Positions 34,630 through 46,152 of a DNA stretch of 64,000 nucleotides are shown here, in pieces. The translations under genes and the position numbers were made by a program. How positions within the stretch are numbered: position 1 is the first letter of the stretch; each line of letters opens with the position of its first letter. The notes under the pieces were generated by a model, which worked only from the letters and a program-made list of their open reading frames with translations, made no database searches and was not told the origin of the DNA. Source of the DNA: Massospora cicadina (Eukaryota; Entomophthoromycota; Entomophthoromycetes; Entomophthorales; Entomophthoraceae); NCBI GenBank assembly GCA_022478985.1, contig JAKSZP010014522.1, positions 165,074-229,073 on the forward strand. Reading direction: 5' to 3'.

Positions 34630-34634
34630 CGTGG
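34630..34634. repeat. 5-bp target-site duplication CGTGG (family A element), left
   Basis: CGTGG precedes the LTR start at 34635 and recurs at 47253-47257 directly after the other LTR. This proves the two LTRs, 11.5 kb apart, belong to one insertion. Confidence 0.88.
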
Positions 34635-35734
34635 TGCTAATTTTTTAGAAATTTTTGTTGGTTTTTAAAGAATTATAACTCCCAAATGATTAAATGCACA
34701 GGTTTGATATGTGCACAAATTTGCTGTGTCTGATAATAGATGATAGTTGATAAATAATAGTATGAATACTATTATCCACAGTTTTTTAGGTAACCCATTC
34801 TGGTCCAATGCTCGACCTGTATTTATCCACAAAATACTCTTGATGTCATCAGTATGGACTTATACCCTTATCCGCCTAACTTGATCCAAGCTTAGATCCC
34901 TAAGTTTATGGCCTTTCCTTTTGTGACACAAAGTCAGCAGAAATTCCCTTCAAAGCTCAGCTTCTCTTCTAAGGATCCTTTATCCTTACTTTTTACTCAA
35001 CAAAAGAGTCTCCAATTAAAGCATAAAGCAATAATCTCTGAAGATGAATAGAACTTAACACAATAATGAGTTCTACTAACTTTTTCATCTTTATTAATGT
35101 AAATTATCAGGGGAATTTATAGAGGAAGTTCGGCGCCCAACCCTCAATTGGTGCATCAGCCATGAAATGGCAGCCATTGCTGTTGAACTTGCCTTTGACC
35201 TCTCAAAAGTGATGGTGCTCTCCATCTAGTTAGGATCCCTTCATCAGACATCCTTAAGACCTAAAATGGAAAGAGTCATAAAATGTGCCCTAGCTTTTCC
35301 TACTCAATCCCAGCAAACCAACTATATTTAGCAAGCAACCTTCTTAGGTAATGGGACTTGTTACTCATTATGGCAGGTCACAAATAAACTGATTGATTTG
35401 CTAGTTGCATACGGCATCACTCACCTTGCAACTTTCTCTAAAATCACAATTGGTTGGTGATGAAACCTGACTGATCCCAATTGGTACACCTGATAGTTAA
35501 TCATTGATCAACTATCAGATGCTTTATTTTATCAGCAACTCTGCCAAACGAGATTACAAGCATTAATCCTGATTGATCCTGATGGATCCAAACCTAGCGA
35601 ATTACCTAAAATCCCCTGAACATTATTAGTCTGAAATCAGGGTCAACCAATATCCAATTCAGTCGCTATAGGAATTATCCTCAAGCAATCCATGGTAATC
35701 TAGGAGGCTGGAAAGGTGGGCAAAAATCCCAGCA
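34635..35734 (-). repeat. Family A 3' LTR (left)
   Basis: 1100 bases. On the minus strand it starts TGCTGGGATTTTTGCCC and ends TTTAGCA-like. Matches 46153-47252 and, inverted, 170-1310. Confidence 0.9.
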
Positions 35735-36400
35735 CATCCCCCTCTTGCCTATATTTCCAGTAAGAATAGGATCAGGACAGGAGAATACCACCTTGGACAC
35801 CAGGTCAAATATTTCTTGGTTTCTAGTGGAGCACAGTCAATCTGCACTCAATGCTGCTCAGGACAACCTTTGGCATGTGGTTCTCTTCCTCTTCCTCCTC
35901 ACTACTGCCTCCTCAGAGCGTGGTCCCCACAACCCTCTGTCATGCTGGGCTGATCAATTTACTCATGATGATACTAGTCCCAGAAAGCCAGTTTTCCCTC
36001 CAGTCAGGGCATATGACCCATTTTCATATTCAGGATTTTGGTCTGGCATCCTTGATTTCCTGATCTTCCTCCTTGTCCTCAACAGGAGGTCACTGCTGTC
36101 AATGTTTGTTTCATAGCACAAAAAAATGCTCAATTATAAATGCTTGTGTTATTTTCTATAATAACTTCTTTGCCATATAATTTTTAATTCTTCTATGGAG
36201 AGCTTATCTCGTTAATTTTGAGGCTAAATTCTCCAAAATTAGAGCTTAATTGATACAGAAGTGAATAATGTTGACTATTATAAAAAGTCTGACATCACGC
36301 CTCTTGTCCATCTCATATGTCAAATTTGGAATTTTAGTAACAGCAATTACTTGACAGTATGTCTGATAAAGATGCTTAGCTCTTCCAATTTATGAGTCAA
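35735..36400. other. Family A polypurine tract and 3' internal DNA
   Basis: The tract at 35735-35752 (GGGGGA on the minus strand) primes plus-strand synthesis. The next 160 bases match window positions 1-160 inverted, so they are true family A 3' sequence. From about 35900 to 36400 I see no conserved frame; the plus-strand frame 35745-36116 looks fortuitous. Confidence 0.55.
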
Positions 36401-37480
36401 TCTGCGCAAAAGAATCTTCTATATGGTCCCCCTAAGTTCATACTCCCATTCAAGCACCCATAGCCAGTCCTTCCATGTAACTACTAGAAATGGTATCCAA
36501 CACTGATGAAACCAGATTAGTGATCATCTCAAATTGACTCACGGCTAATCCTCCCTCTGTCATTGATTCTCAAATTAGATTTTGATACTCTACTGGATTC
36601 AATTCCTTTTGTAGATACTCTTACAATCAAGATCAAACCTCCTGAAGTAATGCCCTCCACTCTTGATCAGTCGTTTCTCACCAGATCTGACTTTCTTCCA
36701 AAGTTCCTTTACTGACTCAGCCAATTTTACAAACCAGCTGTTCTTTCAACCAAACTGGTCATCAGAAATCGTGAACATTTCAAACTCTCCTGTTCAGAAT
36801 TGAGGACACAAGTGATTGAGGCTCTTTTCATAGCTCTGAACCCCTACAATCTTGAAAACATCCTAGATCAAGACGTTGCAGCCTATTCCCTTTGTTTTGC
36901 CGTCCAAGTTCTTTGAAGTTGGGCCATGAAGCTTCCAGCCTCTTCTGGATTCCATTGCTCATTCTGCTTTCAGATTCAAGAAGCTTGTAGTCATCATCTT
37001 TAGGATGCTATCTGCTCATTGCATGACTATCTCATTTCTGAAGTGTCCCATTGGTACCTTTCCCTGATGGCTTTGAATGAGGGCTTGATTTGACAGCCCC
37101 CACTTAGTATCCCTTACTCAATACCAGCTCATATGTCCAAGGTTCTTGACGAAGCCCATCAACAAGTGCTCAAGACCAGTCTTCCAGCTCCAGTACCATA
37201 TCAGGATTTTTGTGGTTATTCTCTTACTGCCACTTCTTGTTCTTTTGCTTCCCTCCCCAATCTGGGGTATCATGTTTAGCAAGTACTGATAAATCCATTT
37301 CTTTTCCCCTCATTGTGTCCTTGCAGGGATCAGCCTCCACTCAACAAACTTGGCTTTGCGTAGATCTATCTCTTGCTATCATCCAATCTCAGATAGATTC
37401 CATTGGTTTATTTAATCCTACTTCTATACATCCTCCCTCCTCCAAGTGGTGATATAGGTGGAATCATCCTCAATTTGAGG
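36400..37480 (+). pseudogene. Unidentified plus-strand coding relic inside family A
   Basis: One plus-strand frame from about 36565 to 37284 reads as protein over 240 codons with only four internal stops. It includes LDFDTLLDSIPFVDTLTIKI, YKPAVLSTKLVIRNREHFKL and PYNLENILDQDVAAYSL, ending PNLGYHV before TAG. The stops are TGA or TAG at places where CGA or CAG would fit, consistent with C-to-T decay. The helical, Leu-rich character resembles a Gag-like protein, possibly of a tyrosine-recombinase (DIRS-type) element, but I cannot name it. It runs opposite to family A, so it is either a separate insertion or captured DNA. Confidence 0.5.
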
Positions 37481-37574
37481 ATAACCAATAAAAAATTATA
37501 TAAAATATATCTTTTTCACACTATATTTTTATCAATCTTTTATTATTATTTTCTTTTTTATATGGGACATGACC

Positions 37575-37770
37575 TTCACTCAGTTCAACGGTCCATCTTT
37601 TTATTTATTTCCCAAACCTTGTTCCAAGGTATACTTTGACCTACCAGTTTTCTATGGTTCAGAGGTCTTTATTGTTTTTAAAACTTAACATCTATTATGG
37701 TTCAATGGTCCTTTTTTAGGACTAAATTAAACTATCAGGACATAACCATCTCAGTGGTTCAGAGGTCCTT
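37575..37770. repeat. Imperfect short direct repeats (TGGTTCANNGGTC)
   Basis: Four spaced copies of a core like TATGGTTCAGAGGTCC at 37581, 37654, 37696 and 37754, 40 to 75 bases apart, ending just before the N element LTR. Confidence 0.6.
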
Positions 37771-37805
37771 TGGGGAAAAGCTTTTTATTTTTTTCTTTGA
37801 TCCAT

Positions 37806-38373
37806 TGTTCAGGATTTTCCCTGAGTTAGGTGAAAGTCTTGTCTGTAGGAAGTGTTGATACCTCCGTTTGAGGGGCATAAATCCTGAATGGCTCAATAAG
37901 TTCGATAATGGGGTTCAAATCTATATTATTAGCAGATATGTTAAATTTGGGACTTAACATAAACTACTCTGAATTTGGGGAATCTTTACATTCTTATTTA
38001 CTGAATCATGTGAAGAGGGGTTTCTACTGTTCTGGTCATGAGGGCGGCGAGATCTGAATAAGGTTCAAAATGGTGGTCAATCCAAAGGACCCATAGAGAT
38101 CCTGAATGACTGGGCCATGATGATCCTTGAAGCACCATGCCCCAACGCACTCTATAAAAAGCAATGCATGTTGGTCTAATAAAGTAATTTTTTCAATAGG
38201 ATATTTCTATCTTATTTTTTCAAGTTTAATTTATTCTAATGATCAAAGTCTGGTCCAATGTTGCGCTTAGAGCCGCTCCTGTCCTCTTGGATGACCCTAG
38301 ACCCATGCAGTCATCCCCCTTATTGTGTTTTCTAGCGTTATCACCAGTGAGCGCATCTGACGGAAACCTGACA
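37806..38373 (+). repeat. Element N 5' LTR
   Basis: 568 bases from TGTTCAGGATTTTCCCTG to CCTGACA. Shares long blocks with 40401-40969 (CCTCCGTTTGAGGGGCATAAAT, shown here in part; CTATAAAAAGCAATGCATGT). CTATAAAAAG at about 38152 is a plausible TATA box and AATAAAG at 38179 a plausible poly(A) signal. Confidence 0.85.
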
Positions 38374-38375
38374 AC

Positions 38376-38393
38376 TGGTGCTTACTACAGGGG
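38376..38393 (+). promoter_or_regulatory. Primer-binding site of element N
   Basis: TGGTGCTTACTACAGGGG, one base different from the family A and B site. Confidence 0.75.
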
Positions 38394-38591
38394 GCTTCCA
38401 AGGCGCACCTTGAGGAGTTACCCTCAAACTTGGATGAAAACCAACCTTCTGTGAGCACTCCAGATGCTGATCTTCTGACCTACCTCCTCTGGAACGGCCA
38501 AGACTCAATAGCAGTGGGGACTGACTTTCCAAAGAAATCCTTTGAGTTTGTTTCAGAAGACCAAAGCACTTCTGAACTCTTAGTCAGATGA
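38394..38591 (+). pseudogene. Element N ORF, N-terminal part
   Basis: Directly after the primer site an open frame (SKAHLEELPSNLDENQPSVS, DADLLTYLLWNGQDSIAV, FEFVSEDQSTSELLVR) runs 65 codons to TGA. It has no in-frame ATG near its start. Further protein-like text follows at 38730-38930 (WDARREEAFEDIIQRNDYW, then Lys-rich coiled coil). I do not recognise it. By position it is where gag would start. Confidence 0.45.
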
Positions 38592-39439
38592 AACCTTTTC
38601 TTGACCTGTTAAGCACGCCTAAAGAAATTGAAAAAGATGTTATTGAGCAAAAATGCCAGCATCATAAAGAAAAAAGATTAATGAAGGCAATATTTTTATT
38701 ACATGTATTAAGCATCACGTTTCAAGAGGATGTGGGATGCTAGGAGAGAAGAAGCCTTTGAAGATATTATCCAGAGGAATGACTATTGGACACTAGGACC
38801 CGTCTACTGTGATGAGAGAAAAATGTTCAAGCTTCTCTCATCTTTGAGTAAAATCAAAAAGAAATTGGCCAAGCTACAACACATCCTCAGGTTGAAAAAA
38901 ATTAAAATAATACAAGTGCTCGAATTTTAACAAAAATAATTAATTTTAATACTAACACTAATATTTAATTTGGGTAATAAAAAATTAAATCCTCCGCTTG
39001 ATGTTAATTCCCACTCTGCTGCTTCAGGGCAAAAAGTGGAAACAAAGCGCATAGCCAATTTGAACCCAAAGGTGCTGAATGACAAATCAAATGTGGCCAG
39101 CAAGCATTGACAACACCAAATTGATGAAATTGGGACAAGTTGAGAACTAGTTTCTAATCTCGATGAAGGCAGCAAACTTCAGAGATATTCTGAAAGCCTC
39201 AAAATCAATTGATGCGATGATACACTAAAAATGACAGAAAAAATGCCTGGGACATACCTTTGCACCATTTATGATAAGCTCAATGACTCCTTTCTGGCAA
39301 ACCTAACACTTTCCAACTTTGACGGCTCCCCTCCAGAGATTGGGCCAGATATTACTACAACGAGATGTCAAGATTACCCAGTTCAGCTCTCAGGTTGGGA
39401 TAGTGCTGATACCAACAAAAATGAGTGTCCTGAAAAATG

Positions 39440-40512
39440 AAGCTTGAGAAACCAGCTGACATTACCTATGCTATTAATACCAACCTTTCGCCCCACTTTG
39501 AATTTCCCTCTCAAACTTTATTGCATGGGTCACTTTCAGTCATGAGTGAGATTTTCTCGCCCCAATCCTGAGACAATAGCTCAGCATTGCTTGAGAAGGC
39601 CTCCCTGTCAAAACTTTTAAGGGGCAACACCCTACAATTGTTTGGTCATCTTCAAAACTTATGGGGTCACTCGCCTATGCAGCTCACTGACAACAACATC
39701 TCCTCCATACTTTACCTGGATCTTTTGGTGGACAAGGTGATCGAAAGATGCCAGGTTTGGATGGCAAATGAGTTGAACCGGAAGCTTGAAGAGGCTGAGA
39801 CCCACATGGCCAAGATGGCACAGGAGATGTGCGTAAGGATAATGCAGCTGGAGGTGGAGTTGAAGACCTCCAAGTCGGAAGTTATTCAGGCCTGGGAACT
39901 ATTGGTTGTCCTGCAGTTGGAGATCTGGGACAAGACCAACCAGATTGAAATGTTCATGATTGACAGCTCGCAGCTTAGGCTTGAGTTATCCAGCCTCAAG
40001 GAGATTTACCTCAAAACCAGAAGGCAGCTGAAGCCAGTCACCTCAAAAGAATAGATTTCTCATCCAGCAGCGGATCATAGATTGAGGAACTTGAAACCAC
40101 TTTTGAAGAATGATCAAAGTGCTATACCACAGAGGCTTACCTCCAAGAGCATGCCATGCTCAACCGTTGGGGCAACAAATTCTACCAGCAAGATCCCAGC
40201 ATCACCCCAATCTGCAGCGCTCCTGTTGTCTATGGCTTTACCATTGACAATGTTGGGGTGGCCTTGTTCCACAGCACTGGCATCACCAACCTGGTCTGCA
40301 TCAAGCCTGAGGCTCCATATGCCCCTAAACTTGAGTCCTCTGTCTACCTTAACCCTCAGGCCACAACTTTCTCCCCTAGGAAAAGGCTTGGTGGGGACTC
40401 TGTCATGATTTTCCCTGGGTTAGGTGAAAGCCTTGTCCAGGGGAAGGATCAATACCTCCGTTTGAGGGGCATAAATCCCAAATGTCTCGATAGGTTTGAT
40501 AATGGGGTTTGA
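39440..40512 (+). pseudogene. Element N ORF, coiled-coil part running into U3 of the 3' LTR
   Basis: Frame from 39443 (KLEKPADITYAINTNLSPHF) with a TGA at 39570, then 39587-40054, which is a long heptad-like coiled coil (ELNRKLEEAETHMAKMAQEM, LELSSLKEIYLKTR). After a frameshift near 40010 it continues as KAAEASHLKRI...IEELETTFEE and, at 40156-40512, a folded-looking domain (PVVYGFTIDNVGVALFHSTG). That last frame crosses the LTR start at 40401 and continues 37 codons in U3. No zinc knuckle and no enzyme motif. Possibly a Gag replacement or captured host coding sequence. Codon text is better preserved than its surroundings. Confidence 0.55.
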
Positions 40513-40969
40513 ATCTATATTACTAGCAGATATACCGAATTTAGGGCTTTACATAAACTACTCCAAATTTGGTGAATAGTTACATCCCTATTTCCTGAGT
40601 CATATGAAGAGAGGTTTCCACTGGTCTGGTCATGAGGGCGGCGAGATCTGAGTAAAGTTTAAAATGGTTAATCCAAAAGATCAATAGAGATCCTGAATGG
40701 ATGGAGCCATGATGATCCTTGAGGCACCATGTCCCCACACACCCTATAAAAAGCAATGCATGTTAGTCTAATAAAGTACTTTTTTCAATAGGATATAATT
40801 CTATCTTATTTTTATTTAAATTTAATTTATTCTAATGATCAAAGTCTCATCCAACGCTGCGCCTAGAGTCACCCCTGTCCTCTTGGCTGATCCTAGCCCC
40901 ATGCAGTCAGCCCCCTTATTGTGTTTCCCAGCATTAGCACCAGCGAGCGCATCTGGCGAAAACCCAGTA
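40401..40969 (+). repeat. Element N 3' LTR
   Basis: 569 bases from TGTCATGATTTTCCCTGG to AACCCAGTA. Contains the same TATA-like CTATAAAAAG (about 40743) and AATAAAG as the 5' copy. Confidence 0.85.
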
Positions 40970-41900
40970 CCACTGCTTTTAAATATTTAGCATGGACTCG
41001 ATTCACAATACTTGCATCTATGAGGTTCTTGATGGAATAGGCGTCCATTGCCATCTTGGCAATAAATCTCAAACGGACCCAACCACAATGCATCTAGCTT
41101 GTTTCTTCTTCTAAAACTATGTGATAACAATAGGCAACTTTATCGCCTACTTGGTTATCTGATAATGCCAGCCAGTTGTTATCATCCATTATATTTGCCT
41201 TTATTCTCTTCTTCAAGGTCATATCAAATGCTTGTAATAGCATCTCAATCAGGATATTCAACAATTGGAATATGTAATGCCCAGCACTCACCCTCAATAA
41301 TGGTTCAACCACCGAATATAGAATTGGTGGTAATGCGGCCTTCCTTCCATATAGTAATTTGAACAGCGTTTTTCTCATTGTCATATAATGACTTATGTTT
41401 TATAAGAAGATGTCACCAAACTGAGGTACGTCCCCCATGCAGAAGTCCTCCCTGTGACCAGCTTCCTCAGCGTCATGGCCAGCGTTCCATTGACTCATTC
41501 TAACGATCCGTTCATCTCCATCTTATAAAGTACTGACATGCCTTCTCAGATCCCCATTATCTCGTTCAATCTTGGGATCACTTGTGATGTGATTTTCATT
41601 CCATTTTCACTAAACAAGACTTGCAGGCATCCATGGCAGTAAACAACTTGATCCAGGATAAACCTTGCAGTGCTTGTAGTGTCCACTTTTGCCAAGGCCT
41701 TCATCGTGACCCATCTAATCAGATGGTCAATCAAAACTATGATGTATTTGGCTCCCCTTGTACTCATGGTTAATGGTCCCATCATGTTGATGGACACAGT
41801 ATGCCAGGAAATTCTGGGGTGGACCAGTTGATATCTGGTCAAGTTCTTGTGAGGCTTGTGCAACTGCACTCCACACAGCAAGCCAGATAATCTGCTACAT
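40970..41900 (-). pseudogene. Family A integrase
   Basis: Frame 41881-41546 has the integrase core (SWHTVSINMMGPL, YIIVLIDHLIRWV, DQVVYCHGCLQVLFSENGMK). The first catalytic Asp is Asn (41786-41788; family B has SIDVVGP) and the second Asp position reads Glu-Asn. Frame 41384-41094 gives the region with KLLYGRKAALPP and ALSDNQVGDKVAYCYH (the GPY/F-type module), and the C-terminus RVHAKYLKA is at about 41000-40980, just where element N begins. Several frameshifts; inactive. Confidence 0.82.
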
Positions 41901-42129
41901 CATAGTTGATAGATTCCCAGTAATAGTACTGGTGAATGTGGTCAGTCATCTTCCTCAGGCCTCCACGCCCAATAAGCTTATGCGCAGCTTGAACAATTGC
42001 TGCTCATTCTGACAGTCTTGGAGATAGTCCTCGTTTTCCGTCAATTGTCTTAAAAACTTTTTCATCCCTAGTCTCATTATTTTCCATTTACTTTTGAAGC
42101 ACACCTTGGATCTATTGGGGCTCATTCCT

Positions 42130-43380
42130 GATTTCTCCATTAACCATTCTCTGGAATAGCTCATCCTCTTGCTGGTATACCACTTAGCCATTTTTAACCT
42201 TAATAAGCCATCTGCATTCTGATGAGAAGCTCCTGCTTGGTGGACTATCTCATAATTGTAAACCTGTAGCTTCAATGCCCATCAGGCCAGTCATCCTTCC
42301 AGTTTTCTTAAATTATGTAGTCAACGCAGCGAGGAGTGGTTTGTCACCACTTAAAATTGCGTTCCATTAATATTCATCCAAAACTATTTACATGCATAAA
42401 TTACTGCAGGGCATTCATGCTCAAAATAGTTTATTTTCTTTCAGCTGCTGATAGTGTCCAGCTCACATATGCTACCAGATGTTTGTCCCTGAGCTCATCT
42501 ATTTTCTCAGAATGGCGCTGATTTCCATTAACAAAGAATCAGTTTGGACTATAGATCTTCAATTCAAATTTGGATATTTAATTATCAGAGAATTTATCAA
42601 AGCTGGCTTAATTCATTGAAAGAACTCTGAGCCTCTTCATTCCAAATGAATCCTTTTTTGGATCCTTCAGCAAATGAAATAGGTGCTTAGCAATTCTCGT
42701 GAAATCCCATATGAATTGTGGGTAGTATCTGACCATTCCAAGGAACACTTGGATGTCTCAGACACCCTTTGGCACAGCCATCCATTCTATGGCTTCTATC
42801 TTCTGGGCTTGCGGCTGCAATCCACTAGAGTTGATCACGAATCCCAGATATTCCAACTCTTTTTGAAGAGGTAACACATCCTCAGCTTAATCTTCAGGTT
42901 AGCTGTGGACAGTCTCTTTAATACTTCTTCCAAGTGGTGTAAATTGTTAGTAATTGTCCTACTGAACACATTTATATCGTCCAAGTACACCAGGACCCAT
43001 GACAACTTCAGGTCATTTAAGATGGTTTTCATGGCCCTTTGGAACATTGCAGGCTCATTGCATAGACCCTGGGGCATCCTCATCAGTTGACACGGCCCCT
43101 TCACAGTGATGATCATGAATTTCTCCTGGTCTTCTGTTAGCAAATTGATTGTTAATATCCTGATATCAGATCCATTGGAGATAAATACTTTGCTTCTTCC
43201 AACTGATCTAATACATCGTCAATTCCTGGTAGTGGATACAAATCCTTCTTTGTTATCTTATTTAGTTTCTGATAATCAATCACCACCCAATTAGAGCCAT
43301 CCTTCTTATTCACAATCAGGATAGGGCTCGCCAGGGACTCAATGATGGGAAAAGAAGCCCATGCTTCACTAGTTTGCTAA
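42130..43380 (-). pseudogene. Family A reverse transcriptase and RNase H
   Basis: Frame 43143-42835 carries MPQGLCNEPAMFQRAMKTIL and the catalytic YLDD at 42976-42987 (LVYLDDINVFSRT). Upstream around 43330-43260 the WVVIDYQKLN-like box is readable in another frame. RNase H remains lie at 42800-42200, with frame 42275-41955 starting in its tail (LQVYNYEIVHQAGASHQNAD). The zinc part of integrase follows in broken frames. All motifs are close to family B. Confidence 0.82.
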
Positions 43381-43389
43381 TATCTTCTT

Positions 43390-44420
43390 CCACTACTGCT
43401 TCAGCTGCTTTAAACTATCAAATTGGTCTCATCCTTATCAGCAAATTTTCCTCAGTATTGACTTTGTGAATGACATTTCTCACACATCCCAAATCATAGT
43501 CATCCTTGGTGAATACTTTCTGATAATTTTCAAATAATTTGAGCATCTCTTCCTGCTTTCTGTTCGTCATATCAGCAAGTTGCTCTTGATCAACCAACAT
43601 TTGATGTTTTTGGTCACCCTTGCTAGTAATCCCATCTCCTTGAAGGTCTCAAAATAGTGGAATTTCCTCAATTCTGCAATTGAGATTAGATGAATAAATG
43701 AAATCATCTAATTGTTCTCAATATTCATCAGTTTTAAATCAAATTTACCAGGAGAACTCGAATTTCTCCATGGCCTGGCATAAATATTACAGGAGCCACC
43801 CAATGCTCTACTCTGGACTTCTTCCTGAGGCTTCCAATATCTCCATACAGCAGCTCAGGTATATCCGACATCAATCCCATGTCAACTATGATCTGCAATC
43901 CCAGTGGTATGGTTCTAGAAATCTTGATCCTCAACAGAATTCCCCAATTTTTCAGGATTTTCGTTGGCATTCCTCTTCAATTTTACCCAGCCAATTGGTA
44001 ACAAATTGGGACAATGTCATCATTATAGATCAGATTGACTAAATTATTTCTCCTAATCAGTGGAGTTTCCCCATCCCTCTGGTAAAATAGTGGTAACTTC
44101 TGACACAATATGGTCAATGTTTTATCATCAAAGTTACACTTAACTCCATACTTTCATAGAAACTCCATGCTGATAAGAATATTATAGTTTTGGTTGGCTA
44201 AAACTATTGCTGGGGCAGATACAACTAAAAATATAAATTGGAGTGGTAAAGCGCTATACGCTCCACAGGAAATGATTGCATTTGGCTCAGCTGTCCCATA
44301 TTTTTTCTTATGCTCCAAATCAGTTGAGATTCTCATCTTCTTCACCAGCTTGGTTGAGACAATATTAATAGGCGCTCCACTGTCAATTACTGCCTGACCT
44401 GTAATCAATCAACCAGTATA
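43390..44420 (-). pseudogene. Family A protease and linker
   Basis: Frame 44408-44154 contains the retropepsin site DSGAP (DSG at 44376-44384) followed by INIVSTKLVKKM and VSAPAIVLANQNYNILISMEF, collinear with family B at 28100-28320. The linker frame 43970-43734 (IPLGLQIIVDMGLM, VIFMPGHGEIRVLLVNL) parallels family B 28600-28760, and 43600-43418 (LFENYQKVFTKDDYDLG) parallels 28930-28998. The active site is intact here, unlike in family B, but frames are split. Confidence 0.82.
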
Positions 44421-44559
44421 TCAATATATGTACACTCAAAGTATTGTAAAATTATATTTACTGAGTGTACAGTGGCATTATTCTCTGATCAAGGGTTTGA
44501 GAAAGTTGCATTGATAGATCGGGAAACAATTTCTTAACTGCGCTAAGAGGGATATACAG

Positions 44560-45860
44560 GTTTGCCTCATCAAATTTGACCTTGGTCAACTCGTCCAGGT
44601 TCTCCACAGCTTAAATATTATCAACTAGTTGTCGTGCATACAGATTAGCAATTTGTATGAATATTTTGGGGTCAATCCCCTTAACTCCAGAACTAGTTAC
44701 TGCATTGGCATCCAAATTGACCACTTGATAAAGTTGGTCCTGCGCGTCATCATTGACCAACATATCGCTAAAGTTAATTTCTTCATGAAAGATATTTGGG
44801 GGAACGGGTTTATCTGCAGCTCTAGATTGTTCCCATCTAGGCTGCAGGCCCTTTTCCCGACTCCTGTGTGGGTTTGGCCTCTTTCATCTGGATCACATTG
44901 ATCTGTTCTTTTTACTTCTTTCATTAACAGCAAAGTGTCCCTTTCCTCCACACTGAAAACAGCGTTTGTTTTTTTATCTGTCCGTTTTAACTCTTCAGGC
45001 TTATTTCCCAGCATGGTTGATTATTGGGCTCCTTAGTGATCTCAGTCCCCTTTGTAGAATTCAAATTTTGCACTGGACTTGGTTTGAAGTTTCTATTAGG
45101 GACATTAAATATAGCTTCTAATATCTTCAAATGATATGCCATTATTGAGGTGGTAATCTTGGTTGCAAACATGGAAGACATCATTTGATGTAAATTGCAT
45201 TAGGGCTGAAGGGCTGCTTGCAACACGAATTGTGCATCAAAATTGTTCAGTATTTTTGCTCTGACCAAAATATGTGATTTTTGGTATAATCAATTGTCAA
45301 AACTCGCTAAGGACTCGTCCTTCAGTAATTGAATTCCCATAAATTCCTGTTTGCGCTTTGACATATGCGTGGACTTCCAAATTCTTTCATTATAGCCGCT
45401 CTGGCCCGCAAGTATGACCAGCTGTCCCCCTCTAGATGGGATAACACTAAGTTCTGACAATTTGGTGGCCAAACAGATAATCACCACCAAAGATTTTTTG
45501 ACAATTGCTGTACCAAAACATTGTCATGTCAAACAGTTTGAAGAAAGCGGGGGCGTTATCCCAATGAAATATGGGTAATTTTAGCGTAGCTCTAAATTCA
45601 TCCAAAGTTTATCTAGCCACCACTATTGGTTCAGCTACTCAATTGACTTGAGGAGTGATTTCAGGAGGCATCTCCAAAAAATGACTGCAAGTGCAGTCAG
45701 CATAATTCATGGATTAGTTGACTTCCAACTGGAGTTCTGGGGGTACTTTTTTTGGCGTTAGTCACTGAATAGGGCTCACATTTTCATTTATGAATCCATA
45801 ACTCTTTTACTTACTTCATTAAACGCTTTATGTCTGTGCTTAATGAACGCAATCAAATGT
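44560..45860 (-). pseudogene. Family A gag remnant
   Basis: A nucleocapsid knuckle is readable on the minus strand at about 44935-44980 (CFQCGGKGHFAVN), with the last Cys replaced by Asn. Upstream, frame 45490-45290 and neighbours between 45500 and 45860 give Gag-like text in broken frames. Position before the protease and after the primer site at 46133 supports gag. Confidence 0.6.
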
Positions 45861-46132
45861 AATCCACTTCACATTCAGTTTTTAAAGACAAAACTTCTTG
45901 ATTAGATCTCCTTCTTTTTTCTTTAATGATGTTACTTTCCCCAGAAACTCATTGCCAAAATTAGGGACATATTCAACTCCTTCCTTGATCTTTGTAACTC
46001 TCTCCTTCAAGGCATCAAATTCTCGATGGTTGGAAAAATTAAGGCATATTATTGATAATTGCCAATTCCATCCAGAGTTTTCTTAACTCATCCTTGTATG
46101 ACATCTTGTAATAGTGTATCCTACTCAACTAC

Positions 46133-46150
46133 CCCCTGTAGTGAGCACCA
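46133..46150 (-). promoter_or_regulatory. Primer-binding site of family A
   Basis: Minus strand TGGTGCTCACTACAGGGG, identical to that of family B, two bases inside the 5' LTR edge. Confidence 0.8.
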
Positions 46151-46152
46151 AA

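Larger units (their letters stand above)
37806..40969 (+). mobile_element. Element N: non-autonomous LTR retrotransposon with a coiled-coil ORF
   Basis: Two direct repeats of about 568 bp (37806-38373 and 40401-40969) flank a 2-kb interior. A primer-binding site (TGGTGCTTACTACAGGGG) starts 2 bases after the left repeat and a purine-rich tract (GGCTTGGTGGGGACTC) precedes the right one, so these are LTRs. No protease, RT, RNase H or integrase motif occurs inside. The primer site is that of families A and B, suggesting mobilisation by them. Flanks TCCAT and CCACT do not form a clean duplication. It sits directly after the integrase end of family A. Confidence 0.82.

Noticed and set aside
35745..36116. 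123-codon plus-strand frame as a host gene
   Set aside because: Its first part is family A 3' internal sequence that recurs inverted at 1-160; no domain.
38927..39175. Minus-strand 82-codon frame in element N
   Set aside because: No motif, and the plus strand carries the coherent reading of the element.
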